Source: JACMLD01 sp039919885 (GTDB lineage Bacteria > Bacteroidota > Bacteroidia > Chitinophagales > Chitinophagaceae). From it: DNA of 64,000 nucleotides. Below are positions 1 through 9,062 of this stretch, piece after piece (the stretch's first letter is position 1; each line of letters begins with the position of its first letter). The DNA lies in assembly GCA_039919885.1 (NCBI GenBank), contig JBDSEV010000002.1, forward strand, positions 1-64,000. Reading direction: 5' to 3'. The translations under genes were made by a program, and so were the position numbers. The notes under the pieces were generated by a model that was not told where the DNA came from, did not search any database, and was given only the letters and a program-made list of their open reading frames with translations.

Positions 1-333
1 CATGAAAATGGCGTTCAGCAAACAGACCAGGCTGCCAGGAAAGGATGGGACGGTACGGTAAAAGGGGGCAGCAAAGGCATCAACGAGGCAGGATATATGG
101 ACAAGGGAATACATGAAAATGGCGCGCAGCAAACAGACGACGCTGCCAGGAAAGGCTGGGATGGTACGGTAAAAGGGGGCAGCAAAGGCATCAACCAGGC
201 GGGATATAGCGACAAGGGGATACAGGAAAATGGCGCACAGCAGGGGGACCAGGCTGCCAGGAAAGGATGGGACGGCACTGTTAAAGGTGGTAGCAAAGGA
301 ATCAATCAGGCGGGTATTACAGGGGATGCTGCG
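1..333 (+). repeat. 111-bp in-frame tandem repeat
   Basis: Units begin at about 1, 112 and 223, exactly 111 bases apart. The copies are nearly identical at DNA level, which points to recent duplication or ongoing homogenisation. The array probably continues to the left of the window. Confidence 0.9.
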
Positions 334-528
334 GCGAGGAAGGGCTGGGATGGAAGCGTGAAAGGAAGCGGTAAAATAATTAACATAGAGCGTGTACACT
401 GTGCAGCTGGCCGGTGTATGGCAGACGCCCTGGTGGAAGTAGGGGGCATTACCTATGAGGCGGTGATCAGTGGGGTTATGAAAACTAAACATGACACCGC
501 AAAGAACAGCCTCAGCAATGTTCGATAG
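1..528 (+). CDS. Tandem 37-residue repeat protein, 5' end missing
   Basis: The frame is open from base 1, so the true start lies outside the window. About three and a half copies of a 37-residue unit are visible. Each contains the core QAARKGWDGTVKGGSKGIN followed by an AGY.DKGI.ENGAQQ linker; the last copy is shortened to AARKGWDGSVKGSGK. A non-repetitive tail of about 50 residues follows, with a C-x4-C pair (VHCAAGRC). I see no signal peptide or membrane segment in the visible part. I do not recognise the family. The repeats are rich in Gly, Lys, Gln and Asn and hydrophilic, which suggests an extended or surface-binding protein, but this is only inference. Confidence 0.7.
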   Translation, partial: HENGVQQTDQAARKGWDGTVKGGSKGINEAGYMDKGIHENGAQQTDDAARKGWDGTVKGGSKGINQAGYSDKGIQENGAQQGDQAARKGWDGTVKGGSKGINQAGITGDAAARKGWDGSVKGSGKIINIERVHCAAGRCMADALVEVGGITYEAVISGVMKTKHDTAKNSLSNVR

Positions 529-644
529 CTAAATAAATCCAACCGTGTTGTAGCCAATATTTATCTGTTGATCGGGTTGAATAAAGTACTACTTTATTCA
601 ACCCGATCGCAATGGTCACCAGCCGCTTACTAGCTGCCATTCAC

Positions 645-652
645 TATCTTTG
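645..652 (+). promoter_or_regulatory. Bacteroidota -7 box (TATCTTTG) for recR
   Basis: This is an exact match to TAnnTTTG. It ends only four bases before the recR ATG at 657, so the transcript probably starts at or next to the start codon and would have almost no leader. Confidence 0.55.
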
Positions 653-656
653 CCGC

Positions 657-1277
657 ATGCAATTCTCTTCCTCTTTGCTGGAAAATGCGGTCAATGAATT
701 CGCGCGGTTACCGGGTATCGGAAAAAAAACAGCCTTGCGCCTCGTCTTGCAATTGTTAAAGACGGCACCGGAAAAAGTGACCGCATTTGGAGAAGCAATT
801 ATCAAGATGCGGGAGCAGATAAAATATTGCCAGCGCTGTTACAATATAGCGGATGCGGATATTTGTTCCGTTTGCGCAAACAGTATGCGGCAGCAGCAAA
901 TCATTTGCGTGGTAGAGAACATCCGCGATGTAATTGCCATTGAGAGTACGCAGCAGTTTAACGGCGTTTACCATGTACTTGGCGGCATTATTTCTCCTTT
1001 GGATGGCATTGGACCGGAACAGTTGAATATAGAAGCGCTTGTAGGACGGATACATAAGGAGAAAACGGAAGAACTCATCTTTGCACTCAACCCCAATATA
1101 CAGGGCGATACCACCATTTACTATGTGCAAAAGAAATTGCAGGGCCTTTCGCTCCGCATCACCACTATATCACGTGGTATTGCATTCGGCGGCGAACTGG
1201 AATATGCGGATGAGATGACGCTCGCGCGAAGCCTGCAGAGCCGTTTACCCGTTGAAAACTACGTATCCGGGCGCTGA
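657..1277 (+). CDS. recR: Recombination mediator RecR
   Basis: RecR works with RecO (encoded here at 15013-15756) and RecF to load RecA on gapped DNA. The 206-residue protein shows the family layout: an N-terminal helix-hairpin-helix with LPGIGKKTALR, a C4 zinc finger (CQRC...CSVC), then a Toprim domain beginning CVVENIRDVIAIE. I chose ATG 657 rather than an in-frame start at 612 because the RecR alignment begins at MQFSSSLLENAVNEFARLPG and because the -7 box at 645-652 lies inside the longer version. It stands alone between the repeat protein and metH. Confidence 0.95.
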   Translation: MQFSSSLLENAVNEFARLPGIGKKTALRLVLQLLKTAPEKVTAFGEAIIKMREQIKYCQRCYNIADADICSVCANSMRQQQIICVVENIRDVIAIESTQQFNGVYHVLGGIISPLDGIGPEQLNIEALVGRIHKEKTEELIFALNPNIQGDTTIYYVQKKLQGLSLRITTISRGIAFGGELEYADEMTLARSLQSRLPVENYVSGR

Positions 1278-1310
1278 GCCACGGCGGTCCACGATTAAAA
1301 AACCCATCTC

Positions 1311-1341
1311 TTTGTTATTACACTTACTTATTGTAATTTTG
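1311..1341 (+). promoter_or_regulatory. Promoter upstream of the metH halves
   Basis: TTTG at 1311-1314 is followed 19 bases later by TAATTTTG (1334-1341), matching the Bacteroidota -33/-7 arrangement. Transcription from here would give a leader of roughly 230 bases before the first metH gene. Confidence 0.5.
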
Positions 1342-1578
1342 CCCCTCCATTGCAGGCGGATTTGTTTATTGTTCAGCCTGGTTAAAAACTGAACTAATAA
1401 ACGATGATTATTCTGGATAGTTGCTCCAAAATTTCCTCGTTAATAGTTTAGAAGATTATTGTATAACCGCGTGCTGTTTAGTGCATCGTGAAAATGCGCC
1501 GCACCGCAAGGTTATGTTATTCAGCAACGCGTTTGCCGGTAATGCAATTCTATTACCCAGCGCATAAATTTCAGGGAC
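1342..1578 (+). other. Long untranslated leader before metH
   Basis: There is no open frame of note. A small hairpin is visible (GTTCAG at 1371-1376 with CTGAAC at 1389-1394). A leader of this size before a cobalamin-dependent enzyme gene suggests RNA-level control, but I do not see a B12 box or a recognisable SAM riboswitch core. The function is undetermined. Confidence 0.4.
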
Positions 1579-2592
1579 ATGAAAGATATCAAAAACGAAT
1601 TAAAAAAACGCATCCTCATCATTGATGGCGCCATGGGTACCATGATACAGCGCCATAAGCTGGCGGAAGCGGATTACCGTGGAGAACGCTTCAAAAACTG
1701 GCACACAGACGTACAGGGAAACAATGACCTGCTGAGCATTACCCAGCCCGATATTATAATTGGTATTCACAAAGAATACCTGGAAGCCGGTGCAGACATT
1801 ATTGAAACCAACACATTCAGCAGCACCGTTATAGCGCAGGCGGATTATGATATGCAGTCCATCGCCTTTGAGATGAATACTGCTTCTGCAAAATGCGCCC
1901 GTATTGCCGCAGATGAATACACCGCTAAAAATCCTGAGAAACCAAGGTTTGTGGCCGGTGCCATCGGGCCGCTAAATAAAACCCTCTCCCTATCGCCCGA
2001 TGTAAATAATCCAGGTTACCGCGCAGTCACCTTTGATGAAGTAGTAGCTGCCTATATAGAACAAATAAAAGGATTGGTAGAAGGCGGTGTGGATATGTTA
2101 TTGATTGAAACCATTTTTGATACATTGAATGCAAAGGCGGCCATCTATGCGGCAAAAAAATTCTTTCGCAACAATAAGTTGCCTGAATTACCCATCATGA
2201 TCTCCGGTACCATCACCGATGCCAGCGGCAGAACACTGAGCGGGCAAACACTGGAAGCTTTCTACGTTTCGGTGATGCACGCAAAGCCATTGAGCATTGG
2301 ATTGAATTGTGCATTGGGCGCGCAGGAAATGCGGCCGCATATTGAAGAACTAAGCCAGATAGCCGGTTGCTATACTTCGGCTTATCCCAACGCAGGGCTG
2401 CCCAATGCCTTTGGAGAGTACGATGAGCAGCCGCATGAAACGGCGCACATTATTGAAGAATGGGCTGCCAATGGCTGGTTGAATATTGTGGGCGGGTGCT
2501 GCGGCACTACACCAGACCACATTAAACACATTGCAGATGAAGTAGCGAAGTTCGCGCCGCGGGAACTGCCGGTTTATGAAGACGCTTTGTAG
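1579..2592 (+). CDS. metH: Methionine synthase, homocysteine-binding half
   Basis: This 337-residue protein corresponds to the N-terminal homocysteine S-methyltransferase domain of cobalamin-dependent methionine synthase. It opens with the typical IIDGAMGTMIQRH. The three zinc-binding cysteines that activate homocysteine are present: C244 (GLNCALGA) and C307/C308 (GGCCGTTPDHI). The protein stops cleanly after this domain. The rest of the enzyme is encoded 74 bases downstream as a separate gene, a split arrangement known in Bacteroidota. The two proteins must associate to make methionine from homocysteine and methyl-tetrahydrofolate. Confidence 0.93.
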   Translation: MKDIKNELKKRILIIDGAMGTMIQRHKLAEADYRGERFKNWHTDVQGNNDLLSITQPDIIIGIHKEYLEAGADIIETNTFSSTVIAQADYDMQSIAFEMNTASAKCARIAADEYTAKNPEKPRFVAGAIGPLNKTLSLSPDVNNPGYRAVTFDEVVAAYIEQIKGLVEGGVDMLLIETIFDTLNAKAAIYAAKKFFRNNKLPELPIMISGTITDASGRTLSGQTLEAFYVSVMHAKPLSIGLNCALGAQEMRPHIEELSQIAGCYTSAYPNAGLPNAFGEYDEQPHETAHIIEEWAANGWLNIVGGCCGTTPDHIKHIADEVAKFAPRELPVYEDAL

Positions 2593-2666
2593 ACGATAAC
2601 GATATTAAACCAGGTTCAACAAAATTATAATATACGAGGATTGCGTAATCAGCAATTAAAAATAAT

Positions 2667-5393
2667 ATGTCAACTGTTAATACAATAAAACCTTATCTCC
2701 GTTTAAGCGGATTGGAGCCTTTGATCGTACGACCAGAAACAAACTTTGTAAATGTGGGCGAACGAACCAATGTAACCGGTTCAAAAAAGTTTGCGCGGCT
2801 TATCAAAGAAAATAAATATGAAGAAGCACTCAGCGTAGCCAGGCAGCAAGTGGAAAATGGTGCGCAGATACTGGATGTTAACATGGATGATGCCATGCTG
2901 GATGGGATAGAAGCCATGACTACCTTCATCAACCTGGTACAAAGTGAGCCGGATATCGCAAAGATTCCCATCATGCTGGACAGCTCAAAATTTTCCATCA
3001 TAGAAGCAGGGTTAAAATGTGTGCAGGGCAGATGCATTGTTAATTCCATCTCCATGAAAGAGGGGGAAGAAAAATTTATTGAGCAAGCCATTACCTGCCA
3101 GGCGTACGGCGCTTCGGTAATTGTAATGGCATTTGATGAAAAAGGACAGGCCGATACCAAAGAACGTAAAATAGAAATCTGCCACCGGGCGTATAAAATA
3201 TTAACAGAACAGGTTGGCTATGATCCGCAGGATATTATATTCGACCCTAACATTTTTGCCATTGCAACCGGTATCGAGGAACACAACAATTACGCAGTAG
3301 ATTTTATTGAGGCAACAAAAGAAATAAAAAGGTTGATGCCGCTGGCAAAAATTAGTGGTGGTGTAAGTAACGTGTCGTTTTCTTTCAGGGGTAATGACCA
3401 CGTGCGGGAAGCCATTCACAGCGTATTCCTGTTTTATGCAATTAAGGCTGGCATGGATATGGGCATCGTTAATGCCGGTCAGCTGGTGATATATGACGAA
3501 ATAGAACCACAGTTGAGGGAGATGTGCGAAGACGTTATCCTCAACCGCAAGAATGACAACAACGAAGCCACCGAAAGGCTTATCAATTTTGCGGAGACCG
3601 TAAAAGCCAAGGGCAAAGAAATTGTAAAAGACGATGCCTGGAGAAACACCAGTGTGGAAGAAAGGCTGAAACATTCATTGGTAAATGGCATTACTGATTA
3701 TATAGATGCAGATACAGAAGAAGCAAGACAACAATATTCCAAACCGCTGGATGTTATTGAAGGCCCGCTGATGGCAGGCATGAATGTGGTGGGCGATTTA
3801 TTTGGTAGTGGAAAAATGTTTTTGCCGCAAGTGGTAAAAAGTGCCAGGGTAATGAAAAAATCAGTGGCCGTGCTAACCCCATTTATTGAAGCAGAGAAAG
3901 AGTTGCGGAGACAGGCACACCTTGCAGCCGGTACCATAAATGAAGAAGGCGCCGGTGCTGCAAAAATATTGCTGGCTACCGTTAAAGGCGATGTGCATGA
4001 CATCGGTAAAAACATTGTTGGCGTAGTACTGGGTTGTAACGGGTACGATATCATTGACCTCGGTGTAATGGTGGCAACCGATAAAATACTGGAAACCGCG
4101 ATAAGAGAAAAGGTAGACATCATTGGTTTAAGCGGGCTGATTACGCCTTCGCTTGATGAGATGGTACACGTGGCGCATGAAATGAAACGTCGTGGTATGA
4201 GTTTGCCACTGATGATAGGGGGCGCAACCACCTCACGCATGCATACCGCCGTAAAAATTGCGCCACAGTACGATGAAGGCGTGGTGCATGTACTGGACGC
4301 CTCAAGAAGTGTAACGGTAGCAGGATCTTTGCTGAACGATCAGAAAACAGCATTTCTCGGGGGGTTAAAAAAGGAATATACGAAGCTTAAAGAAGATTTT
4401 GCCAATAAAAAAAGCGCTAAGCAGTTTCTAACGCTGGAAAACGCACAGGCAAATAAAGTAAAAATAGACTGGAATAAATTTACACCGGTTAAACCAGCTT
4501 TGATAGGTACAAAAATTTTTGACGATGTTCCGTTGGAGGAAATTGTACCGTATATTGACTGGCAGCCATTTTTTATTGCCTGGGAACTCCATGGTAAATT
4601 TCCCCAAATCTTAAGTGATGAAAAAGTTGGCAAGGAAGCAACCAACTTATACAACGAAGCACAAAAGCTATTGCAGCAGATTGTTAACGAGAAATGGCTG
4701 CAACCACGCGGCGTAATTGGTATCTGGCCGGCAAACAGCGATGCAAAAGATACGATTGTAGTAACAGCACCTTCCGGCCCGGTTCACCTGGAATCACTCC
4801 GGCAGCAGATTAAAAAAGCAGCAGGTCAGCCCAATTTATCACTGACCGATTTTATTGCCCCCGCTGCAACCGGCAAACAGGATTATGTTGGTGCATTTAC
4901 CGTAACCATTCAAGGCATTGAACCGCACATCAAACGGTTTGAAGCTGCCATGGACGATTATAATAAAATTAGTTTGCAGGCACTGGCAGATCGGCTGGCA
5001 GAAGGATTTGCGGAACTATTGCATGAAAAAGTGCGGAAGGAATACTGGGGTTACGCAACAGATGAACACCTCAGCAACGAAGAATTAATTAAAGAATCTT
5101 ATTTGGGAATACGGCCGGCGCCGGGTTACCCTGCCTGTCCTGATCATACTGAAAAATATAAATTGTTTAATCTGCTGGGAGGGGAAGAAGCCACCGGCAT
5201 CACACTCACAGAATCACTGGCGATGTACCCCGCGTCATCCGTATCGGGCTGGTATTTTGCCAACCCGGAAAGTAAATATTTTGGCGTGGGTAAAATTGAC
5301 AAGCAACAGGTGGAAGATTATGCACGCAGAAAGAATATGCCGCTGAACGAAATAGAAAGTTGGCTGAGACCGGTGCTTGATTACGACGCGTAA
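2667..5393 (+). CDS. metH: Methionine synthase, folate/B12/AdoMet half
   Basis: This 908-residue protein carries the remaining MetH modules. First is a pterin-binding domain (FVNVGERTNVTGSKKF near residue 30). A B12 cap domain follows around 330-410. The cobalamin-binding domain has D442-V-H444-D-I-G-K, with H444 the expected lower cobalt ligand. The C-terminal AdoMet-dependent reactivation domain carries R816PAPGYPACP. Lacking the homocysteine domain, it needs the product of the gene just upstream, and the two are probably co-transcribed. No frameshift links the two genes: the upstream gene has its own stop and this one its own ATG. Confidence 0.95.
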   Translation: MSTVNTIKPYLRLSGLEPLIVRPETNFVNVGERTNVTGSKKFARLIKENKYEEALSVARQQVENGAQILDVNMDDAMLDGIEAMTTFINLVQSEPDIAKIPIMLDSSKFSIIEAGLKCVQGRCIVNSISMKEGEEKFIEQAITCQAYGASVIVMAFDEKGQADTKERKIEICHRAYKILTEQVGYDPQDIIFDPNIFAIATGIEEHNNYAVDFIEATKEIKRLMPLAKISGGVSNVSFSFRGNDHVREAIHSVFLFYAIKAGMDMGIVNAGQLVIYDEIEPQLREMCEDVILNRKNDNNEATERLINFAETVKAKGKEIVKDDAWRNTSVEERLKHSLVNGITDYIDADTEEARQQYSKPLDVIEGPLMAGMNVVGDLFGSGKMFLPQVVKSARVMKKSVAVLTPFIEAEKELRRQAHLAAGTINEEGAGAAKILLATVKGDVHDIGKNIVGVVLGCNGYDIIDLGVMVATDKILETAIREKVDIIGLSGLITPSLDEMVHVAHEMKRRGMSLPLMIGGATTSRMHTAVKIAPQYDEGVVHVLDASRSVTVAGSLLNDQKTAFLGGLKKEYTKLKEDFANKKSAKQFLTLENAQANKVKIDWNKFTPVKPALIGTKIFDDVPLEEIVPYIDWQPFFIAWELHGKFPQILSDEKVGKEATNLYNEAQKLLQQIVNEKWLQPRGVIGIWPANSDAKDTIVVTAPSGPVHLESLRQQIKKAAGQPNLSLTDFIAPAATGKQDYVGAFTVTIQGIEPHIKRFEAAMDDYNKISLQALADRLAEGFAELLHEKVRKEYWGYATDEHLSNEELIKESYLGIRPAPGYPACPDHTEKYKLFNLLGGEEATGITLTESLAMYPASSVSGWYFANPESKYFGVGKIDKQQVEDYARRKNMPLNEIESWLRPVLDYDA

Positions 5394-5515
5394 CCGAATT
5401 ACTGTTATGACTTTTGAGCGGTAGCATATACCGTTCAACCTGCAAACCAGCAAACGTTTTGGTGCAGTTGGCGCCGTTGCCAATCACCCTTTTTTGAAAC
5501 CACAAGAAGAAAATT

Positions 5516-6349
5516 ATGAAGCAGACCAGGATGTTACTGGCAGTGGCGGCTGTATTTTTTTTAGTAGGAACTGCCCGCGCACAGACAACCCCCCACCGCA
5601 GGGGAGAATTCTATTTTTCATGGGGCTACAATACAGAATGGTATACGCACAGTAACCTGAAAATAAAGCAAGCTGAACTGGGAAATGATTTTGCCTTCAG
5701 GAATATAAGGGGTCATGATCACCGGGGCTGGGATGAAGGGCTGTTTTCAAAGGCGTTAACCATTCCCCAGTACAATTACCGCATCGGGTATTTCTTTGGC
5801 AACAAAAAGGACCTTGGTATTGAAATCAATTTTGATCATACCAAATTTATTTTTGGGGATGACCAGCAGGTGCACATCAAAGGCGTTATCAATAACAAGC
5901 CGGTAGATGGCCAGGTACGGTTTGTACAAAATGATGTAGCCGGTGCCGACAGCAGTTCCTATTATTTCCTTAACAATGGCGCTAATTTTCTTTTATTTAA
6001 CATCGTTAAACGCTGGCGGATTGGCGCAAATAAAAAGGGTTCTGTACAGATTGACGGTTTGTCCAAATTTGGCATCGGGCCGGTTATCCCCCACGTAGAA
6101 AATAAATTTTTTGATCAGCCAGGCAATAAACCGGGGTTTCAGCTCGGTGGCTGGAATACGGGTATCGAAGGAGCTGTGCGGTCCACCTTTTATAAACTTA
6201 TATACCTGGAGTTTGCAGGTAAGCTGGATTACGCGCGGTATTCCAATCTAAAAATATACAAAGGCACCGCAAGACAGGCATTTGGTACTGCGGAAGTTAT
6301 ATTGAGTCTTGGACTCACCTTCAATACAGGTAAGCGCCTGGCCCCGTAA
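5516..6349 (+). CDS. Exported protein, probable outer-membrane beta-barrel
   Basis: The 277-residue product begins with a clear signal peptide ending in TARAQ. The mature part is rich in aromatic residues and alternating polar/hydrophobic stretches (GEFYFSWGYNTEWYTHSNL, YNYRIGYFFG), and the C-terminal strand-like segment ends AEVILSLGLTFNTGKRLAP. That pattern suits an outer-membrane barrel. I cannot name a specific family or function. It follows the metH genes by 122 bases and precedes a convergent HAD hydrolase gene, so it is probably transcribed alone. Confidence 0.7.
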   Translation: MKQTRMLLAVAAVFFLVGTARAQTTPHRRGEFYFSWGYNTEWYTHSNLKIKQAELGNDFAFRNIRGHDHRGWDEGLFSKALTIPQYNYRIGYFFGNKKDLGIEINFDHTKFIFGDDQQVHIKGVINNKPVDGQVRFVQNDVAGADSSSYYFLNNGANFLLFNIVKRWRIGANKKGSVQIDGLSKFGIGPVIPHVENKFFDQPGNKPGFQLGGWNTGIEGAVRSTFYKLIYLEFAGKLDYARYSNLKIYKGTARQAFGTAEVILSLGLTFNTGKRLAP

Positions 6350-6482
6350 TCAGTAATTCTTTTTAGCTGGCATCCCGGACAGTGGGGTGCGGTAAAAGCC
6401 CGGTAATGCTGTACAACCACTTCTATGGCTGGTTTTGCCAGCGCAATTCCATCATGATTTCTTAGACAGGTAGCGAAATACT

Positions 6483-7100
6483 TTACCATTCAATACCAGC
6501 TTCTTTTAAGGCCACTGCCAGCTGTTCCGGCGATTGAAAATGAATACTTTTAATACCAACCGCTGTTCCGGCATGTACGTTGCGCAGGTTGTCATCAATA
6601 AAAATAGCGTTGGCAGGCGCTATCGAATAGCGGCTTAACAGGAGCTTATAAAATTCAGGGAAAGGCTTTCTTGTTTTTTCAACGCCGCTTACCAGCCTGC
6701 CATCGAACCAATATAAAAAACCATAGCGTACGAGGGCTATCTGGAAAAGTTCCGCCTGCCAGTTGGTAAGCGCATATAATTTATACTGTCTGGTTGCTTT
6801 CAGCTTGCGTAAGATCTCCACCGTTTCCGGGATGGGGCCACGCAGCATTTCCGTCCAGCGGCCATAAAAATCCCTGATGGGTTGTTCCCAATCAGGATAT
6901 TTTTTTATCAACGCTTCGGTAGCATCACTGATTGGGCGGCCCGCATCCTGTTCTTCATTCCAGTCGCTGTTACAAATCGTTGAAAAAAAATAATCCCTTT
7001 TGTCCGGGCTTTTAAAATACTGGTCGTCGTAAACGTACAACGGATTCCAGTCTAACAAAACCCCACCGAGGTCAAAAATAATCGTGTTGATTGCTGCCAT
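6483..7100 (-). CDS. HAD-superfamily hydrolase, YihX-like
   Basis: The 205-residue protein has the HAD motifs in order: motif I FDLGGVLLDW with nucleophile D10, motif II LTNW, motif III lysine in KTRKPFPEFY, and motif IV IFIDDN. The usual second aspartate of motif I is Gly12, as in the DLGxV branch (YihX and the N-domain of epoxide hydrolases), whose members are mostly sugar or small-molecule phosphatases. The helical cap between motifs I and II fits subclass IA. The substrate cannot be told from the sequence. It stands alone. Confidence 0.88.
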   Translation of the reverse strand: MAAINTIIFDLGGVLLDWNPLYVYDDQYFKSPDKRDYFFSTICNSDWNEEQDAGRPISDATEALIKKYPDWEQPIRDFYGRWTEMLRGPIPETVEILRKLKATRQYKLYALTNWQAELFQIALVRYGFLYWFDGRLVSGVEKTRKPFPEFYKLLLSRYSIAPANAIFIDDNLRNVHAGTAVGIKSIHFQSPEQLAVALKEAGIEW

Positions 7101-7415
7101 AAACGGTGAAATTATCAGCCCTTTAATAAAATTTTATATTCCAATGCTTGCTAAGATAATCACTGTATGAGTATCGATAACAAACGCTTTTAAAAATAAC
7201 CACCTGTTTTTAACGATCATTGCTGAGATAACCAGATCCAAAACTTCTCATTGATGGTATATGCCGGCGATAATGCAGGATCAGTTTCGGCCTGTGAAAC
7301 CTTCAATATTATTGAGTTGAATACTTCAAACAGGCCTTACCGCTTAGTAGTATTGTTTAAACTAGTACAATGAACTCTCTTTATATCCGATTTAGTTATA
7401 ACGAAAAATAAAATC
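7101..7415. other. Intergenic region with a long stem-loop
   Basis: This stretch separates the divergent HAD and collagen-like lipoprotein genes and should hold both promoters, though I find no exact TAnnTTTG box. The clearest structure is GGCCTGT (7289-7295) pairing with ACAGGCC (7330-7336), with a smaller TCAAT/ATTGA hairpin inside the loop. No coding signal was seen. Confidence 0.35.
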
Positions 7416-7976
7416 ATGAAAAGTAATTTATTAACGCTTGCGTTTGGCTGCAGCCTGTTATTATTATTAAGCAATTGTAAAAAGGGAGATCCCGGGCCCG
7501 CAGGCGCTACGGGTCCTGCCGGTGTTGCCGGTCCAATTGGTCCGGTCGGTACCGCCAATGTAATTTATTCCCCCTGGATAAATCTAACGTTTACGGGTAG
7601 CGGTACTTTGTGGGCTGCCCAAATAACAGCAGCGGGTGTTACGAAGGAGATTATGGACAAAGGCGTAGTAAAGACATACTTTCAATTTGGCAGTAGCGTG
7701 TACGATGGCAACTATACCAACCTTACCGGTGGGGGATCCTCTAGCATTTATCAATTCCTGGCGGTGGGCGTCATTAATCTCCGATCTACTTTTGCGGCTA
7801 ACTATCCATGGAGATATGTTATTATCCCGGGAGGTCTGGCAGGCGGGCGGTTGAGTGCCGGAAGCGGGGATGCGGATTCTTTTGTATTTGCAGACGGGTC
7901 TACTATGCGTAAAACTGAATTGGATAAAATGAGTTATGAAGACGTCTGCAACAAATTTAATATTCCCAAAGATTAA
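7416..7976 (+). CDS. Lipoprotein with short collagen-like segment
   Basis: The 186-residue product starts with a lipoprotein signal (LLLLLSNC, acylated cysteine C21). It then has a run of Gly-X-Y triplets from about residue 24 to 45 (GDPGPAGATGPAG then VAGPIGPVG), a miniature collagen-like stalk. The rest is a compact domain with several strands (PWINLTFTG, YQFLAVGVINLRS, WRYVIIPGG). Lipoproteins with a short GPAG stalk and a C-terminal globular domain are common in Bacteroidota, but their role is generally unknown. It is probably monocistronic, with a strong terminator at 7999-8030. Confidence 0.8.
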   Translation: MKSNLLTLAFGCSLLLLLSNCKKGDPGPAGATGPAGVAGPIGPVGTANVIYSPWINLTFTGSGTLWAAQITAAGVTKEIMDKGVVKTYFQFGSSVYDGNYTNLTGGGSSSIYQFLAVGVINLRSTFAANYPWRYVIIPGGLAGGRLSAGSGDADSFVFADGSTMRKTELDKMSYEDVCNKFNIPKD

Positions 7977-7998
7977 TATACATTGCCTTTTATTAATT

Positions 7999-8030
7999 AT
8001 ACCGTTTGCGAAAGCAGCGGTATTTTTTTT
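7999..8030 (+). terminator. Rho-independent terminator after the collagen-like lipoprotein gene
   Basis: ATACCG pairs with CGGTAT, the stem continues through a bulge to a GAAA tetraloop, and an 8-T run follows. Confidence 0.85.
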
Positions 8031-8351
8031 GCGCCGGCGAAAGGCTACCGCCGGTATTATTGAATTTCAACAAACGATGAGTTGCTACCGGCGCCAAGAA
8101 ATTTATTACGGGTAGCCACAAACGAAGCGGCGAGGTTTAGTAGCAGCGCAAATGACAGGCCGGCAGCAACTGAAGATTTTTCGGCTATAAACCGAGCGTT
8201 CCATCAGTTAAGCCAAGACTTTGTTTTCTGGCGGGCAGGGCAGCCACCCCTAGACCAGGGAGCAGGCTGCTGACCGCCAAAAGGAAGCCCATGGTAAAAC
8301 CGGGTTTGTGCCTCATAAAAACGAGGGTGTTCTGTAGCAAATGGCGCGCAA
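8031..8351. other. Gene-free stretch, possible decayed membrane-protein fragment
   Basis: I see no intact gene. On the minus strand two short adjoining frames lie in 8057-8316. The first begins at 8316 and contains FTMGFLLAVSSLLPGLG; the second, in another frame, contains VAAGLSFALLLNLAASFVA followed by ATRNKFL. Both look like membrane helices and would join by one frameshift. The frames are short enough to be chance, so this is only a candidate remnant. Confidence 0.25.
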
Positions 8352-8606
8352 TTACTTATACTTTAGCTTGAAATACAGCATGATGCAAGAAAGGAACAGC
8401 ACGGTACTGTTTGTATAGATGATCGAACCATTTTTTATGATGATTCCATAGATCAGCCAAAGTACCACACTGCCGGTAGCGAATAAAAACATGACGAGCG
8501 AGATGTCCGTTGCTGATTTTGTTTTCCAGGTTTTGATAACCTGCGGTAAAAATACCAGCGATGACATGGTGCCGGCGATATACCCGAGTATTTCTATTGA
8601 CTGCAT
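8352..8606 (-). CDS. SemiSWEET-type sugar transporter
   Basis: The 84-residue protein consists of three membrane helices with the PQ-loop signature near the end of the first (FLPQVIKTWKTKSATDIS). Length and layout match bacterial SemiSWEET proteins, which dimerise to form a sugar uniporter in the inner membrane. The start at 8606 (MQSIEILGYIAG) matches the family. A longer in-frame reading to 8885 would add 93 residues with no relation to this family and is not supported. The sugar carried cannot be inferred. Confidence 0.88.
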   Translation of the reverse strand: MQSIEILGYIAGTMSSLVFLPQVIKTWKTKSATDISLVMFLFATGSVVLWLIYGIIIKNGSIIYTNSTVLFLSCIMLYFKLKYK

Positions 8607-9062
8607 AGTAAGGTGATTATTTTTAAAATAATGGAGAAAATAGCTGCATAAAGATAGCGTGTTTGTAAAACTGCAATTTGTTTCCGATGATTTTCGGTGT
8701 AAGCCTGCAGGAAGTGTTGGGCCTGCTACTCCAATCGCCATTTTTACCTGTTCGTCAGCGGCATTTAATAGCACGCAATTTAGTAACCATCGCCGCCTTA
8801 CATGCAGTAGAAAATTTGTATAAAAGTGTTTTATTTGGTCCGGCTGATTAATGCGGGTTGCCAGCTGTTGTAACTCATATCGCAACGGCTTTTAAATGTT
8901 GCGCCACAGGAAATGTACAGGCCTTTCTACAACAGCTCATCCCAATCCCACTTCAAATTCGCCATTATGCTGGCTCCGCCTCAAATTACTTCCCTGTTTG
9001 CAGAAACAGTTGAAATAATTTCACCCAGTTTTCCTAATCTTTGCAACATAAAATTTTCAGCC
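8607..9062. other. Divergent intergenic region between SemiSWEET and gcvH
   Basis: It contains no convincing gene. Frames running through it are extensions of the two flanking genes without family similarity. A loose promoter-like CTAATCTTTG lies about 25 bases before gcvH. Confidence 0.4.

Noticed and set aside
15..305. Minus-strand open frame across the tandem repeat
   Set aside because: It is the antisense shadow of the plus-strand repeat protein; its own repeats arise only from the repeated DNA.
1342..1578. Cobalamin or SAM riboswitch ahead of metH
   Set aside because: The position invites it, but the conserved core sequences are not visible.
7977..8273. Plus-strand frame at 8082-8273
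   Set aside because: Short, no start signal and no family pattern; it lies after a terminator in a stretch without coding features.
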